From the NCBI RefSeq assembly GCF_036499745.1, contig NZ_DASYDG010000058.1:32749-96748 (forward strand): a stretch of DNA of 64,000 nt, in the 5' to 3' direction. The notes beneath the pieces are model-generated. The model worked only from the letters and a program-made list of their open reading frames with translations, made no database searches and was not told the DNA's origin. How positions within the stretch are numbered: position 1 is the first letter of the stretch; each line of letters starts with the position of its first letter. Positions 35,489-43,843 of the stretch are shown piece after piece. A program made the translations under genes and the position numbers. This DNA comes from Pinirhizobacter sp036499745. Its GTDB lineage: Bacteria; Pseudomonadota; Gammaproteobacteria; Xanthomonadales; Rhodanobacteraceae.

Positions 35489-36502
35489 TCAGGTACCGCG
35501 GACCACCAGTTCCACCGGCAGGCTTTCCGATTCGGCATCCTGATGGCCGATCAATCCAAGTACCTTGCGCGCCAGCAGCGTGCCGCCGAGCTGCCAGTCC
35601 TGGCGCACGGTGGACAGGGCGGGAAGGAACGTGGCGCCGGCGGGCATGTCGTCGTAGCCCACCACCGAAACATCGCGTGGAACGGACTTGCCCAGGGCGA
35701 CGGTGGCGCGGATGGCGCCCATGGCCAAAAGGTCGTTACAGGCGAAGATGGCGTCGAAGGCCACGCCGCGGGCATGCACGGCTTGAACTGCCTCCGCACC
35801 GGATTCGGGGGTGAACTCATCCCGCTTGAGCAGCAACGGCTTGATACCGCGTGCGACCAGTGCGTCGACAAACCCGTTGAGGCGGTCGAATATTTCCGGA
35901 TGGCTGGGATTGCCGATGAAGATAGGCTGCCGCCTTCCCAGGGCGAAGAAATGCTCAGCCACGCACGCGCCGCCGCCGCGGTTGTCGCTACCGATGGTGA
36001 CGTGGGAACCGGCCACCGACGTTGCGCCCCACACCGCCATCGGCAGGCCCAGGCGGTCGAAACGACGCACCGCTTCCTGGTTCGCGCCCTGGCCAAGCAG
36101 GATCAGGCCATCGGCCGCCTGTACCGCGGCGACCGTGGCACCCTGGCGCGTGGTCAACAGCACGCTGTAACCGGCGGCGGTGAGCTCCTGGGAAATACCG
36201 CCGAGCAGGGCCAAAGGGTAGGGGTCGAACATGCCGCGCTGCGCCGTGGGTTTCATCTCCACGATCACGGCAACGGTATGACTGCGGCGCAGCCTCAGGT
36301 TGCGCGCGTTCACGTTCAGTTTGTAGCCATGTTCGCGCGCAATCGACTGGATGCGGTCACGCGTCCGCGCATTCACCAGCGGACTGTCGCCCAGGGCACG
36401 TGAAACGGTGATCTTCGACACACCAGATAGGCGAGCCAGGTCGGCCATGGTGGGGCTGGACGGCGGCGCGCGACCTGGGGTGGCTTTAGTCGTCCGGCTC
36501 AA
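35489..36502 (-). CDS. LacI-family transcriptional regulator of the GH65 locus
   Basis: The likely TTG start at 36502 is preceded by AGGGAGA and gives 337 residues, the usual LacI length. The helix-turn-helix is MADLARLSGVSKITVSRALGDSPLVNARTRDRI, followed by the hinge helix region NARNLRLRRSHTVAVIV. The periplasmic-binding-protein-like domain has GQGANQEAVRRFDRLGLPMAVWG, FACNDLLAMGA and VVGYDDMPAG. It is transcribed divergently from the GH65-phosphoglucomutase fusion, and two nearly palindromic 16-bp sites lie between them. It is therefore probably the repressor, with an alpha-glucoside or derivative as inducer. ATG 36448 would cut into the HTH and is unlikely. Confidence 0.92.
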   Translation of the reverse strand: MSRTTKATPGRAPPSSPTMADLARLSGVSKITVSRALGDSPLVNARTRDRIQSIAREHGYKLNVNARNLRLRRSHTVAVIVEMKPTAQRGMFDPYPLALLGGISQELTAAGYSVLLTTRQGATVAAVQAADGLILLGQGANQEAVRRFDRLGLPMAVWGATSVAGSHVTIGSDNRGGGACVAEHFFALGRRQPIFIGNPSHPEIFDRLNGFVDALVARGIKPLLLKRDEFTPESGAEAVQAVHARGVAFDAIFACNDLLAMGAIRATVALGKSVPRDVSVVGYDDMPAGATFLPALSTVRQDWQLGGTLLARKVLGLIGHQDAESESLPVELVVRGT

Positions 36503-36648
36503 CGGCCTGGTTCTCCCTGTGTGCAGTCGGCTGCCTGGCCGCGGGCCATGGTGCCCTATCGGCGCAAGGAATTCAGCCAACCTTTTATGGTGCGCTGCAA
36601 TATGTAACAAGGACGTGACGCACACGTGAAGATGGCCGTTCGGATGGC

Positions 36649-36664
36649 TTGATATCGATAACAA
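36649..36664 (+). promoter_or_regulatory. LacI-type operator, site 1
   Basis: TTGATATCGATAACAA differs at a single base from the perfect palindrome TTGTTATCGATAACAA. The central CG and 16-base symmetric form match LacI-family operators. It lies in the gap between the divergent regulator and the GH65 fusion gene. Confidence 0.75.
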
Positions 36665-36715
36665 TCGCTGGCACAGTTCGCTCGCCTGTGGCGCCGATGC
36701 AATCGTTTACAGGTG

Positions 36716-36731
36716 ATGATATCGATAACAA
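36716..36731 (+). promoter_or_regulatory. LacI-type operator, site 2
   Basis: ATGATATCGATAACAA shares 15 of 16 bases with site 1 and lies 67 bases further on, 24 bases before the GTG of the GH65 fusion. The spacing is close to a whole number of helical turns, compatible with looping. Its position across candidate upstream ATG codons supports the later GTG 36755 start. Confidence 0.75.
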
Positions 36732-36754
36732 CGACGTGCCGGGAATCCGTTAAC

Positions 36755-39700
36755 GTGCCGATCAGCGCCATCGCTCCCTTGGCAGAAATTCCCAGCATAG
36801 GGAAATGCGATCCGTGGGTGCTGCGTCGGCCGGGCGTCGACCCTGCGACTTTTGCCCAGGAAGAAAGCCTCTTCGCCGTCGCCAATGGTGCGCTGGGTGT
36901 CCGCGGTGGCCTGGAAGAAGGTGGCAACCACAGCCAGCGGACCTTCCTTGCCGGCGTGTGGGAGCGCTCGCCGATCCACTATCACGAGCGGTTCTCAGGT
37001 TTTGCCCGGCATACCGATACCCGCGTTCCGGTGGCCGACGGCACCGCCATCCGCTTGCGTCTGGGCGACACCCTGGTCGATCTGGCGCACGGCGAATGGC
37101 TGGACTTTGCCCGGGAACTGGACATGCGGCGCGGCGCCTTCCGGCGCACCCTGCGCTGGAGAAGCGCGTCGGGGCAGAGGCTGGACATCGTCGCCGAACG
37201 TCTTGCCGCGCTGGACGAGCCAGGCCTGCTGGCGATGCGCTACCAGGTGATCTCGGTGGACTACACAGGCCCCATCACCCTGGAATCGTCCATCGACGCA
37301 GGCAAGGCGCCGGTGGAGCAGGGCGACGATCCACGCATCGGTGCGCAGATCGAAGGCGGCTTGCACCTGGTCGCCGCCCATGCCGACGAACGATCGGCCT
37401 GGGTGATGCAGCGGACCACCCACAGTGATATTTCACTGGTGTGCGCGCAGCGCCACCGTGTGATCGAGGGCGACCTTGCCATCGGCGCCTGCATGCCCAC
37501 CGCCCGGGGCGTGGTGCAGGCGTTCAATGGCACGCTTGGGCCAGGGCAGGGCGTATCGATCGAGAAGAACGTCGGCTATGCGTGGACCGATCCGGGTGAA
37601 GGCGCAGCTTCTGCCCACTTGCACGCCATGGCTGAAGCGGTACTGGACCGCGCCGGCGCGATGGGTTTCCCGGCGCTGCTGGCGTTGCAGGCCGGTACGC
37701 TGGAGCGTTTCTGGGATGAAGTGGACCTTGGCTGCGACGACGCCCTGGTGGAGCAGTCCCTGCGCTTCAACCTGTTCCATCTTTACCAGTCGTCCGGGCG
37801 CGATGGCCGGGGCAGTACGGCCGCCAAGGGCCTCACTGGCGAAGGTTACGAGGGGCATTATTTCTGGGATACCGAGGCCTTCATGCTGCCGGCCCTCGCA
37901 CCGGCCGCGCCGGAGATCGCGCGCAACATGCTGGCGTACCGGTATCGCACGCTCGATCGCGCCCGTGCGCATGCCCGTGAAATGGACCACGCGACCGGTG
38001 CGCTGTACGCGTGGCGTACGATCAGTGGTGATGAGTGTTCGTCGTATTTTCCTTCAGGCTCCGCGCAGTACCACATCAACGCCGCCGTGGCCTGGGCGGT
38101 TCGCCATTACTGGGATGTCAGCGGCGACGACAGCTTCATGCTGGACGAGGGCGCCGAGATCCTCTTCGAGACAGCACGCGTATGGCGCGATGTGGGTCAC
38201 TTCAGTGACCGCCGCGATGGCGCGTTCTGCATCCACGAAGTGACCGGGCCGGACGAATATTCGGCCCTGGTGAACAACAACTTCTATACCAACCGCATGG
38301 CGCAGCGGCACCTGGCCGATGCCGCGGGCACCGCGCGCTGGATGGCCCAGGAGCACCCGGCGCGGTTCGATGCGTTGGCAGCGCGCCTGGACCTTGACGA
38401 CGTTGAGGTAGCCCAGTGGCGGCACGCCGCAGCCATGATGTACCTGCCCACCGATCCGGCGCTCGATATCTATCCGCAGGACGACGGCTTCCTCGACAAG
38501 CCGCGGCTACCGGCAAACCTCCAGGACGCCACCGGCAAGCAGCCGCTGCTGCTGCGCCTGCATCCGTTGACCATCTACCGTTACCAGGTGTGCAAGCAGG
38601 CCGATGCGCTATTGGCGCTGATGCTTGCCGGCGAGCATGTTGGCGTGGCCGCCAAGCGGCGCAACTTCGATTACTACGAAAGTGTCACCGTGCATGACTC
38701 GACGCTGTCGGCGTCGACGTTCGCGGTGATGGCGGCGGAAGTGGGCTATGCCGACAAGGCTTACGATTATTTCCTCGACACGCTGCGCGTGGACCTCGAC
38801 GACCTGCATGGCAACGCCGCGCACGGCGTGCACATGGCGGCGATGGCCGGCAGCCAGCTGGCGCTGACCTGGGGCTTTGGTGGCCTGCGGGTGCGCCACG
38901 GCAAGCCGTGGCTGGCGCCGCAATTACCCCAGGCATGGAATTATTATCGCTTCGGCCTGCATTGGCAGGGCTGCCACCTGCGCGTGGAAGTGGACGCCTC
39001 GGGCGTGCTGTATACCCTTACCCGTGGCGAGCGCCTGGCTTTCGCCCATGGTGGTGTGCCGCAGATCCTTGAAGCCGGGCAATCGGTGCGACTGGCGTTG
39101 CCGGCACAACCGGCGCCGCCCGCATTGGCGCGCCCACTGAAGGCGGTGATCTTCGACCTGGACGGCGTGATCGCCGATACCGCCGTAGTGCACGATGCGG
39201 CCTGGAAACGGCTGGCCGGGGAAATCGGCGTGTCGTTCGGTGAAGGCCTGGGTGAAAGGCTCAAGGGCGTCGACCGCATGGGATCGCTCGACATCCTGCT
39301 GGAGAACGCCGGGCGCGCCTTCAGCATGGAAGAAAAATTCGCGCTGGCCGAACGCAAGAACGACTATTACAAGGCCCAGGTGCAAGTGATGGGTCCGCAC
39401 GATCTGCTTCCCGGTGCGCGGCAGGCCATCGAGGCGGCACGTCGACAAGGGCTGAAGGTGGGCCTGGCATCGGCCAGCCGTAATGCCCCCTTGCTGTTGG
39501 ATCGGCTGGGTATAGCCACGCTGTTCGACCATGTCGTGGATGCCGGACTGATCGGCAACTCAAAGCCCCATCCGGAAATATTCCTTAGTGCGGCAAACGC
39601 CCTCGGCGTGGACCCGCAGGAGTGTCTGGGCGTGGAGGACGCCGCGGCTGGCATTGCCAGCATCCTGGCCGCGGGGATGGCGGCGGTGGGCATCGGACAG

Positions 39701-39817
39701 CCCCATGTACTGGCCGATGCCCATGTGGTGCTGTCGAGCGTCGCCGAACTCGACTTGAGTTTCATCAAACATATCAGGCGGGAAGAGAGCGCAATGTCGG
39801 CAACGCCGGCGATATAG
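36755..39817 (+). CDS. Fused GH65 disaccharide phosphorylase and beta-phosphoglucomutase
   Basis: GTG 36755, behind CGGGAA, gives 1020 residues. Residues about 20-785 are GH65: an N-terminal beta-sandwich, then an (alpha/alpha)6 barrel with the general acid Glu501 in HEVTGPDEYS, and a C-terminal jelly roll. Residues about 794-1010 are a HAD phosphatase-fold beta-PGM with Asp801/Asp803 in FDLDGVIADTA and GVEDAAAG at the end. GH65 enzymes phosphorolyse maltose, kojibiose, nigerose or trehalose to glucose and beta-glucose 1-phosphate, which beta-PGM turns into glucose 6-phosphate. Joining both steps in one chain would channel the intermediate. The linkage specificity is not evident. A TonB receptor and MFS permease follow. 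Confidence 0.93.
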   Translation: MPISAIAPLAEIPSIGKCDPWVLRRPGVDPATFAQEESLFAVANGALGVRGGLEEGGNHSQRTFLAGVWERSPIHYHERFSGFARHTDTRVPVADGTAIRLRLGDTLVDLAHGEWLDFARELDMRRGAFRRTLRWRSASGQRLDIVAERLAALDEPGLLAMRYQVISVDYTGPITLESSIDAGKAPVEQGDDPRIGAQIEGGLHLVAAHADERSAWVMQRTTHSDISLVCAQRHRVIEGDLAIGACMPTARGVVQAFNGTLGPGQGVSIEKNVGYAWTDPGEGAASAHLHAMAEAVLDRAGAMGFPALLALQAGTLERFWDEVDLGCDDALVEQSLRFNLFHLYQSSGRDGRGSTAAKGLTGEGYEGHYFWDTEAFMLPALAPAAPEIARNMLAYRYRTLDRARAHAREMDHATGALYAWRTISGDECSSYFPSGSAQYHINAAVAWAVRHYWDVSGDDSFMLDEGAEILFETARVWRDVGHFSDRRDGAFCIHEVTGPDEYSALVNNNFYTNRMAQRHLADAAGTARWMAQEHPARFDALAARLDLDDVEVAQWRHAAAMMYLPTDPALDIYPQDDGFLDKPRLPANLQDATGKQPLLLRLHPLTIYRYQVCKQADALLALMLAGEHVGVAAKRRNFDYYESVTVHDSTLSASTFAVMAAEVGYADKAYDYFLDTLRVDLDDLHGNAAHGVHMAAMAGSQLALTWGFGGLRVRHGKPWLAPQLPQAWNYYRFGLHWQGCHLRVEVDASGVLYTLTRGERLAFAHGGVPQILEAGQSVRLALPAQPAPPALARPLKAVIFDLDGVIADTAVVHDAAWKRLAGEIGVSFGEGLGERLKGVDRMGSLDILLENAGRAFSMEEKFALAERKNDYYKAQVQVMGPHDLLPGARQAIEAARRQGLKVGLASASRNAPLLLDRLGIATLFDHVVDAGLIGNSKPHPEIFLSAANALGVDPQECLGVEDAAAGIASILAAGMAAVGIGQPHVLADAHVVLSSVAELDLSFIKHIRREESAMSATPAI

Positions 39818-39850
39818 CGCATTAATAGTTAACCCTGGGGAGGATAGACC

Positions 39851-42409
39851 GTGAAATCGCAGACCAAACTGACCCGCCTCGTGTTGTCGGCAGCTATTGC
39901 CGCGACCCTGGCTTCCGGCGCCGCCATGGCGCAAGACACCAACGCGGCCAACCAGCCGCCCGTTCCGGCCGGCGCTTCCCAGCCCGTGCCGCCGCCGCCC
40001 GCTCCCGCGGACGCCTCCCAGGCCAAGCAGCTTGACCAGGTGGTGGTTACCGGTAACGCGGCCAATGGCGGCCTGAAGAAGATCGACACCAGTTACAACA
40101 TCACCGTGGCCAATGAAGAGGCCATCAAGCTCGCCAACCCGAAGAGCACGGCGGACCTGCTGAAGATATCCCCGGGCCTGTGGCCGGAATCTACCGGCGG
40201 CCAGACTGGCGCCAACATCGAAATTGCCGGCTTCCCCGGCGGTGGCGATGCGCCGTTCAACACGGTGCAGATGATGGGTTCGCCACTGTACGGCTTTCCC
40301 ACCCTGAGCTTCTTCGAGCAGACCTCGATCTTCCGCCTGGATGACACTGTCCAGCGCGTGGAAATCATCCAGGGCGGCCCAGCGGTGGTGTTCGCCGACG
40401 GCCAGATGGGTGCATCGGAAAACTTCATCCTGAAGACCGGCACCGACCAGCCCTCAGGCAGCATCGGCGTGACCTATGGCAATGAAGGCCTGTGGCGCGC
40501 CGACGGCTTCTATGGCTTCAAGGTGGCCGATCGGTGGTACGGCAGCATCGGCGGCTTCTACCGCAAGTCCGACGGTGTGCGCGACCCGCAATACGACGCC
40601 GACAAGGGCGGCCAGCTCACCGCCACCCTGTCGCACGACATGGACAATGGCACCCTCACGTTCTGGGCGCGCGCGTTGAACGACAAGAACCAGTTCATCA
40701 CGCCGATCCCGCTGATTCAGGACGGCACGCACAATTTCCATTCATACCCGGGCTTCGACCCCCTGACCGACACGTACTACAGCAAGGACATCCAGCACGT
40801 TACGCTTCCCGGTTACCCCGGCGGCGGTACGCATGCCAACCTTGCCAACGGCCGCGGCGCGAAGGTGAACTTCGCCGGCCTGAATTTCGACAACGACCTG
40901 GGCGACGGCTGGAGCATTTCCGATAAATTCCTGGTGATGGGAGGCGATGTCGACACCAACGCCTTGTTCTCAGGTACCAACCCGGCGACGTTGAACGACG
41001 AGTTGTACAACCTGTCCGGTGATTTCGGCGGTCTGCAGCTTCCAGCCGGCTCGGCCACGGCTACCTACAAGAACGGCCAGGTGGTGGACGGCAACCAGAG
41101 CGTGATCAAGCAGGGTTGGTGGTATATCCACAAACACTTGCGAAACATGAACAACGACTTCCGTCTCAGCAAGGAATTGTTCGAAGGCAACACGTTGACC
41201 GCGGGCCTCTACCTGTCCAAGTCGTGGGACGATGACAAGTGGAACCTGGGCAACACCATGCTCATGAGCAACACGCCAAACGCCAAGCCGATCACGGTGA
41301 GCTACGTTGATGCCAACGGGGTCAACCAGCTGACCGACAACCAGGGCTTCCTGGACTATGGCAGCTTCAACATCACCGAACAGGGTCGTTCGACCAACAA
41401 GGCGTTCTACCTGTCCGATTCCTGGCGCGTGGGGCCCTGGCTGTTCGACTTGTCCGCCCGCACCGAGAACCAGGACGCAACGAACAAGGTCTGCAACCTG
41501 ACCAACGTCAACCTGGACGGCAACAACAATACGAAGTATGACAATGCCGTGCCGGTATGTAATGGCACCTATACCAAGCCGCATTACGACAAGACGCATA
41601 CGTCCTATACCGGTGGCGCCAACTACGAGATCGCTCCGAACATGAGCGTGTACATTCGTGCGAACAAGGGCTACCACTTCAGCGACTTCGACAACGGCAT
41701 CCGCGGTCAATCCCCGGTCGATAATTTCCCGCCGCTGCAGAAGCTTGAGAATTTCGAAGGTGGTTTCAAGTACCAGTCGGAGCTGTTCTTCCTCGACATG
41801 AGCGTCTACCACAGGCTGTTCAGCGGCCTGCTGTTCACCCCGACGGACGTTAACGGCACGCCGCTGACGGACCAGCAGGCGGTTTACGGTTCGGATTCGA
41901 AGGGCGTGAATATCGCCGCTGCGGTCAGCCCGACCAAGGACTTCAAGGTCCAGGTCGTCGCCGCCTACCTCGACGGCAAGTATTCCCATTACAACGCCTG
42001 CATCCCGAACACCAACCAGGTGACGGGCCTGACCACCTGTACCTTCATCAATGGCGTGAAGCTGCAGCGCCAGCCGACCTTCCGTTACATCCTGACACCC
42101 AGTTACCACTTCCCGTTCTCGTGGGGTGATATTACGGCGCAGGTGTCGTACACGCGTGTCGGTCCGCACACGCAGGATATTTCCGGCCTGCAGCAGCTGG
42201 GTACCTACCACACCTTCGATTTCGCCATCGTGGCGAACATCCAGGAACACTGGCAGGTGCGCCTGCAGGGCACGAACATCACCAACGAGCTGGGCCTGAC
42301 CGAGAGCAACTCCCGCATCTTCGGTACGGCCGCAGGTTCGAATGGTGTGATCCTTGCCCGACCGCTGGAAGGCCGCGAGGTCAATGCGCAGGTGAAGTAC
42401 CTGTTCTGA
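39851..42409 (+). CDS. TonB-dependent receptor, probably for oligosaccharides
   Basis: GTG 39851, preceded by GGGGAGGA, gives an 852-residue protein. It has a signal peptide (to about residue 28, ASGAAMAQ), a proline-rich spacer, a TonB box LDQVVVTGN, a plug domain (VQRVEIIQGGPAVVFADGQMGASENF) and a beta-barrel ending in phenylalanine (VKYLF). Receptors of this size in Xanthomonadales import plant sugars across the outer membrane. The gene is 33 bases after the GH65 fusion and followed by a strong terminator, so it is probably the last gene of that transcript, with an alpha-glucoside as the likely ligand. Confidence 0.93.
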   Translation: MKSQTKLTRLVLSAAIAATLASGAAMAQDTNAANQPPVPAGASQPVPPPPAPADASQAKQLDQVVVTGNAANGGLKKIDTSYNITVANEEAIKLANPKSTADLLKISPGLWPESTGGQTGANIEIAGFPGGGDAPFNTVQMMGSPLYGFPTLSFFEQTSIFRLDDTVQRVEIIQGGPAVVFADGQMGASENFILKTGTDQPSGSIGVTYGNEGLWRADGFYGFKVADRWYGSIGGFYRKSDGVRDPQYDADKGGQLTATLSHDMDNGTLTFWARALNDKNQFITPIPLIQDGTHNFHSYPGFDPLTDTYYSKDIQHVTLPGYPGGGTHANLANGRGAKVNFAGLNFDNDLGDGWSISDKFLVMGGDVDTNALFSGTNPATLNDELYNLSGDFGGLQLPAGSATATYKNGQVVDGNQSVIKQGWWYIHKHLRNMNNDFRLSKELFEGNTLTAGLYLSKSWDDDKWNLGNTMLMSNTPNAKPITVSYVDANGVNQLTDNQGFLDYGSFNITEQGRSTNKAFYLSDSWRVGPWLFDLSARTENQDATNKVCNLTNVNLDGNNNTKYDNAVPVCNGTYTKPHYDKTHTSYTGGANYEIAPNMSVYIRANKGYHFSDFDNGIRGQSPVDNFPPLQKLENFEGGFKYQSELFFLDMSVYHRLFSGLLFTPTDVNGTPLTDQQAVYGSDSKGVNIAAAVSPTKDFKVQVVAAYLDGKYSHYNACIPNTNQVTGLTTCTFINGVKLQRQPTFRYILTPSYHFPFSWGDITAQVSYTRVGPHTQDISGLQQLGTYHTFDFAIVANIQEHWQVRLQGTNITNELGLTESNSRIFGTAAGSNGVILARPLEGREVNAQVKYLF

Positions 42410-42427
42410 TCATGTGGTGAAATGCCA

Positions 42428-42460
42428 CCCGGGCCGTCGGCGACGACGGCCCGGGCTTTT
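42428..42460 (+). terminator. Strong intrinsic terminator after the oligosaccharide receptor
   Basis: CCCGGGCCGTC (42428-42438) pairs with GACGGCCCGGG (42445-42455) around GGCGAC, followed by CTTTTT. The 11-bp stem and T-run form a classical rho-independent terminator separating the GH65-receptor transcript from the MFS gene. Confidence 0.93.
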
Positions 42461-42510
42461 TACTGGACGTCATTCCCCCGGTCACTTCCGCCACCTTCTG
42501 TCGAGGCGCC

Positions 42511-43776
42511 ATGAGTCGCATCCGCATGTTCATTGCCCTGGCGCTCATCTATATGGTGTTCGCGGTGCTGCTCAACAGCGTCGGCGTGGTGATCCTGCAG
42601 TCGATCTCGAGCTTCGGCGTGGACAAGCCCGCGGCGAGCCTGCTCGAACTTTTCAAGGACCTGCCGATCGCGGTTACGTCCTTCCTGGTGGCCTCGATGC
42701 TCCCGGTACTGGGATACCGCAGGGCCATGATGCTTTCCCTTGCCCTGGTGGCCGGTGGCTGCGTGCTGATGCCGCTGTTTCCAGGTTTCCACACCACCGA
42801 AGTGATGTTCTGCTGCGTGGGTGTTTCCTTTGCCCTGGCCAAGGTGGCGGTGTATTCCTCCATCGGCCTGTTGACCGAAGACCGCGCGGCGCATACGCGC
42901 CTGACCAATACCATCGAAGGCCTGTTCATGGCCGGCGTGCTGCTGGGTGGATGGCTATTCAGCGCCTTCATCGACGATGCATCACCCACGAACCCGATCT
43001 GGCTGAACGTGTACTGGGTGCTGGCGGCGATCTGCCTGCTGGTGGTGGCCCTGCTTGCCACCTCGCGCCTGGACGAATCGGCGGCGCATGCGGATCCATC
43101 GAAGGCGGTGCGTGGTACGCCGCTGGAAATGTTCCGGCTGGCGGGCAAGCCGCTGGTGTACGTGTTCCTGATCTCGGCGTTCTTCTATGTGCTGATCGAG
43201 CAGAGCTTCAGCACGTGGCTACCCACGTTCAACAACGAAGTGCTGAAGCTGCCGCATGCGATGAGCATCCAGATGGCCAGCATCCTTGCCGGCGCCACGG
43301 CCATCGGCCGCCTGGCGGCGGGGCAAGTGTTGCGCCGCGTGCACTGGCACCTGTTGCTGAACCTTTCGGTGGTGGGCATGGGCCTGCTGGTGCTGGTGGT
43401 GATGCCGCTAGCCCGAGGCGTGGTGATTGTCGATAACGTCGGCTGGTTGAGTGCGCCAATCGCCGCCTACCTGATTCCGCTGATCGGCGTGCTGATGGCG
43501 CCGATCTACCCGGTGATCAACTCGGTGGCGCTCAGTTCGCTGCCCAGGCACGCCCACGCTTCGATGACGGGGCTCATCATCATTTTCTCAGCGCTCGGCG
43601 GTACGCTCGGCTCGCGCATCACGGCCCTGGTGTTCGCGCATTTCAATGGCATCACCGCATTTTACTTTTCGCTGGTGCCGATGAGCCTGGTCCTGGTGGC
43701 GCTGCATTTCTTCAAGCGCGAGACCGAGCGGGTGGGTTCGACCGTCCCGGTCGTGGTTGGTTTGGGCGCCAAATAG
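42511..43776 (+). CDS. MFS sugar permease
   Basis: This 421-residue inner-membrane protein has about 12 hydrophobic helices, a central cytoplasmic loop near residue 195 and a C-terminal tail. The sequence (MFIALALIYMVFAVLLNSVGVVILQSI) resembles FucP-like sugar:proton symporters. It lies after the terminator that ends the GH65-receptor unit and before the esterase/GH95 genes. It could therefore carry the GH65 substrate or a monosaccharide such as fucose released downstream; the latter is a reasonable guess from its FucP-like look. ATG 42511 has GAGG just upstream. Confidence 0.85.
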   Translation: MSRIRMFIALALIYMVFAVLLNSVGVVILQSISSFGVDKPAASLLELFKDLPIAVTSFLVASMLPVLGYRRAMMLSLALVAGGCVLMPLFPGFHTTEVMFCCVGVSFALAKVAVYSSIGLLTEDRAAHTRLTNTIEGLFMAGVLLGGWLFSAFIDDASPTNPIWLNVYWVLAAICLLVVALLATSRLDESAAHADPSKAVRGTPLEMFRLAGKPLVYVFLISAFFYVLIEQSFSTWLPTFNNEVLKLPHAMSIQMASILAGATAIGRLAAGQVLRRVHWHLLLNLSVVGMGLLVLVVMPLARGVVIVDNVGWLSAPIAAYLIPLIGVLMAPIYPVINSVALSSLPRHAHASMTGLIIIFSALGGTLGSRITALVFAHFNGITAFYFSLVPMSLVLVALHFFKRETERVGSTVPVVVGLGAK

Positions 43777-43843
43777 CGCCGTGACTGCGTCGTTAGCCAA
43801 TGTGCGGACGCCTGGCAAGTTTGGCCTGCGACAGACAGGAAGC

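Noticed and set aside
42414..43436. Plus-strand frame of 340 codons overlapping the MFS gene
   Set aside because: It begins inside the terminator hairpin, is rich in Arg/Gly/Pro, lacks any domain, and overlaps a clear 12-helix permease in another frame.
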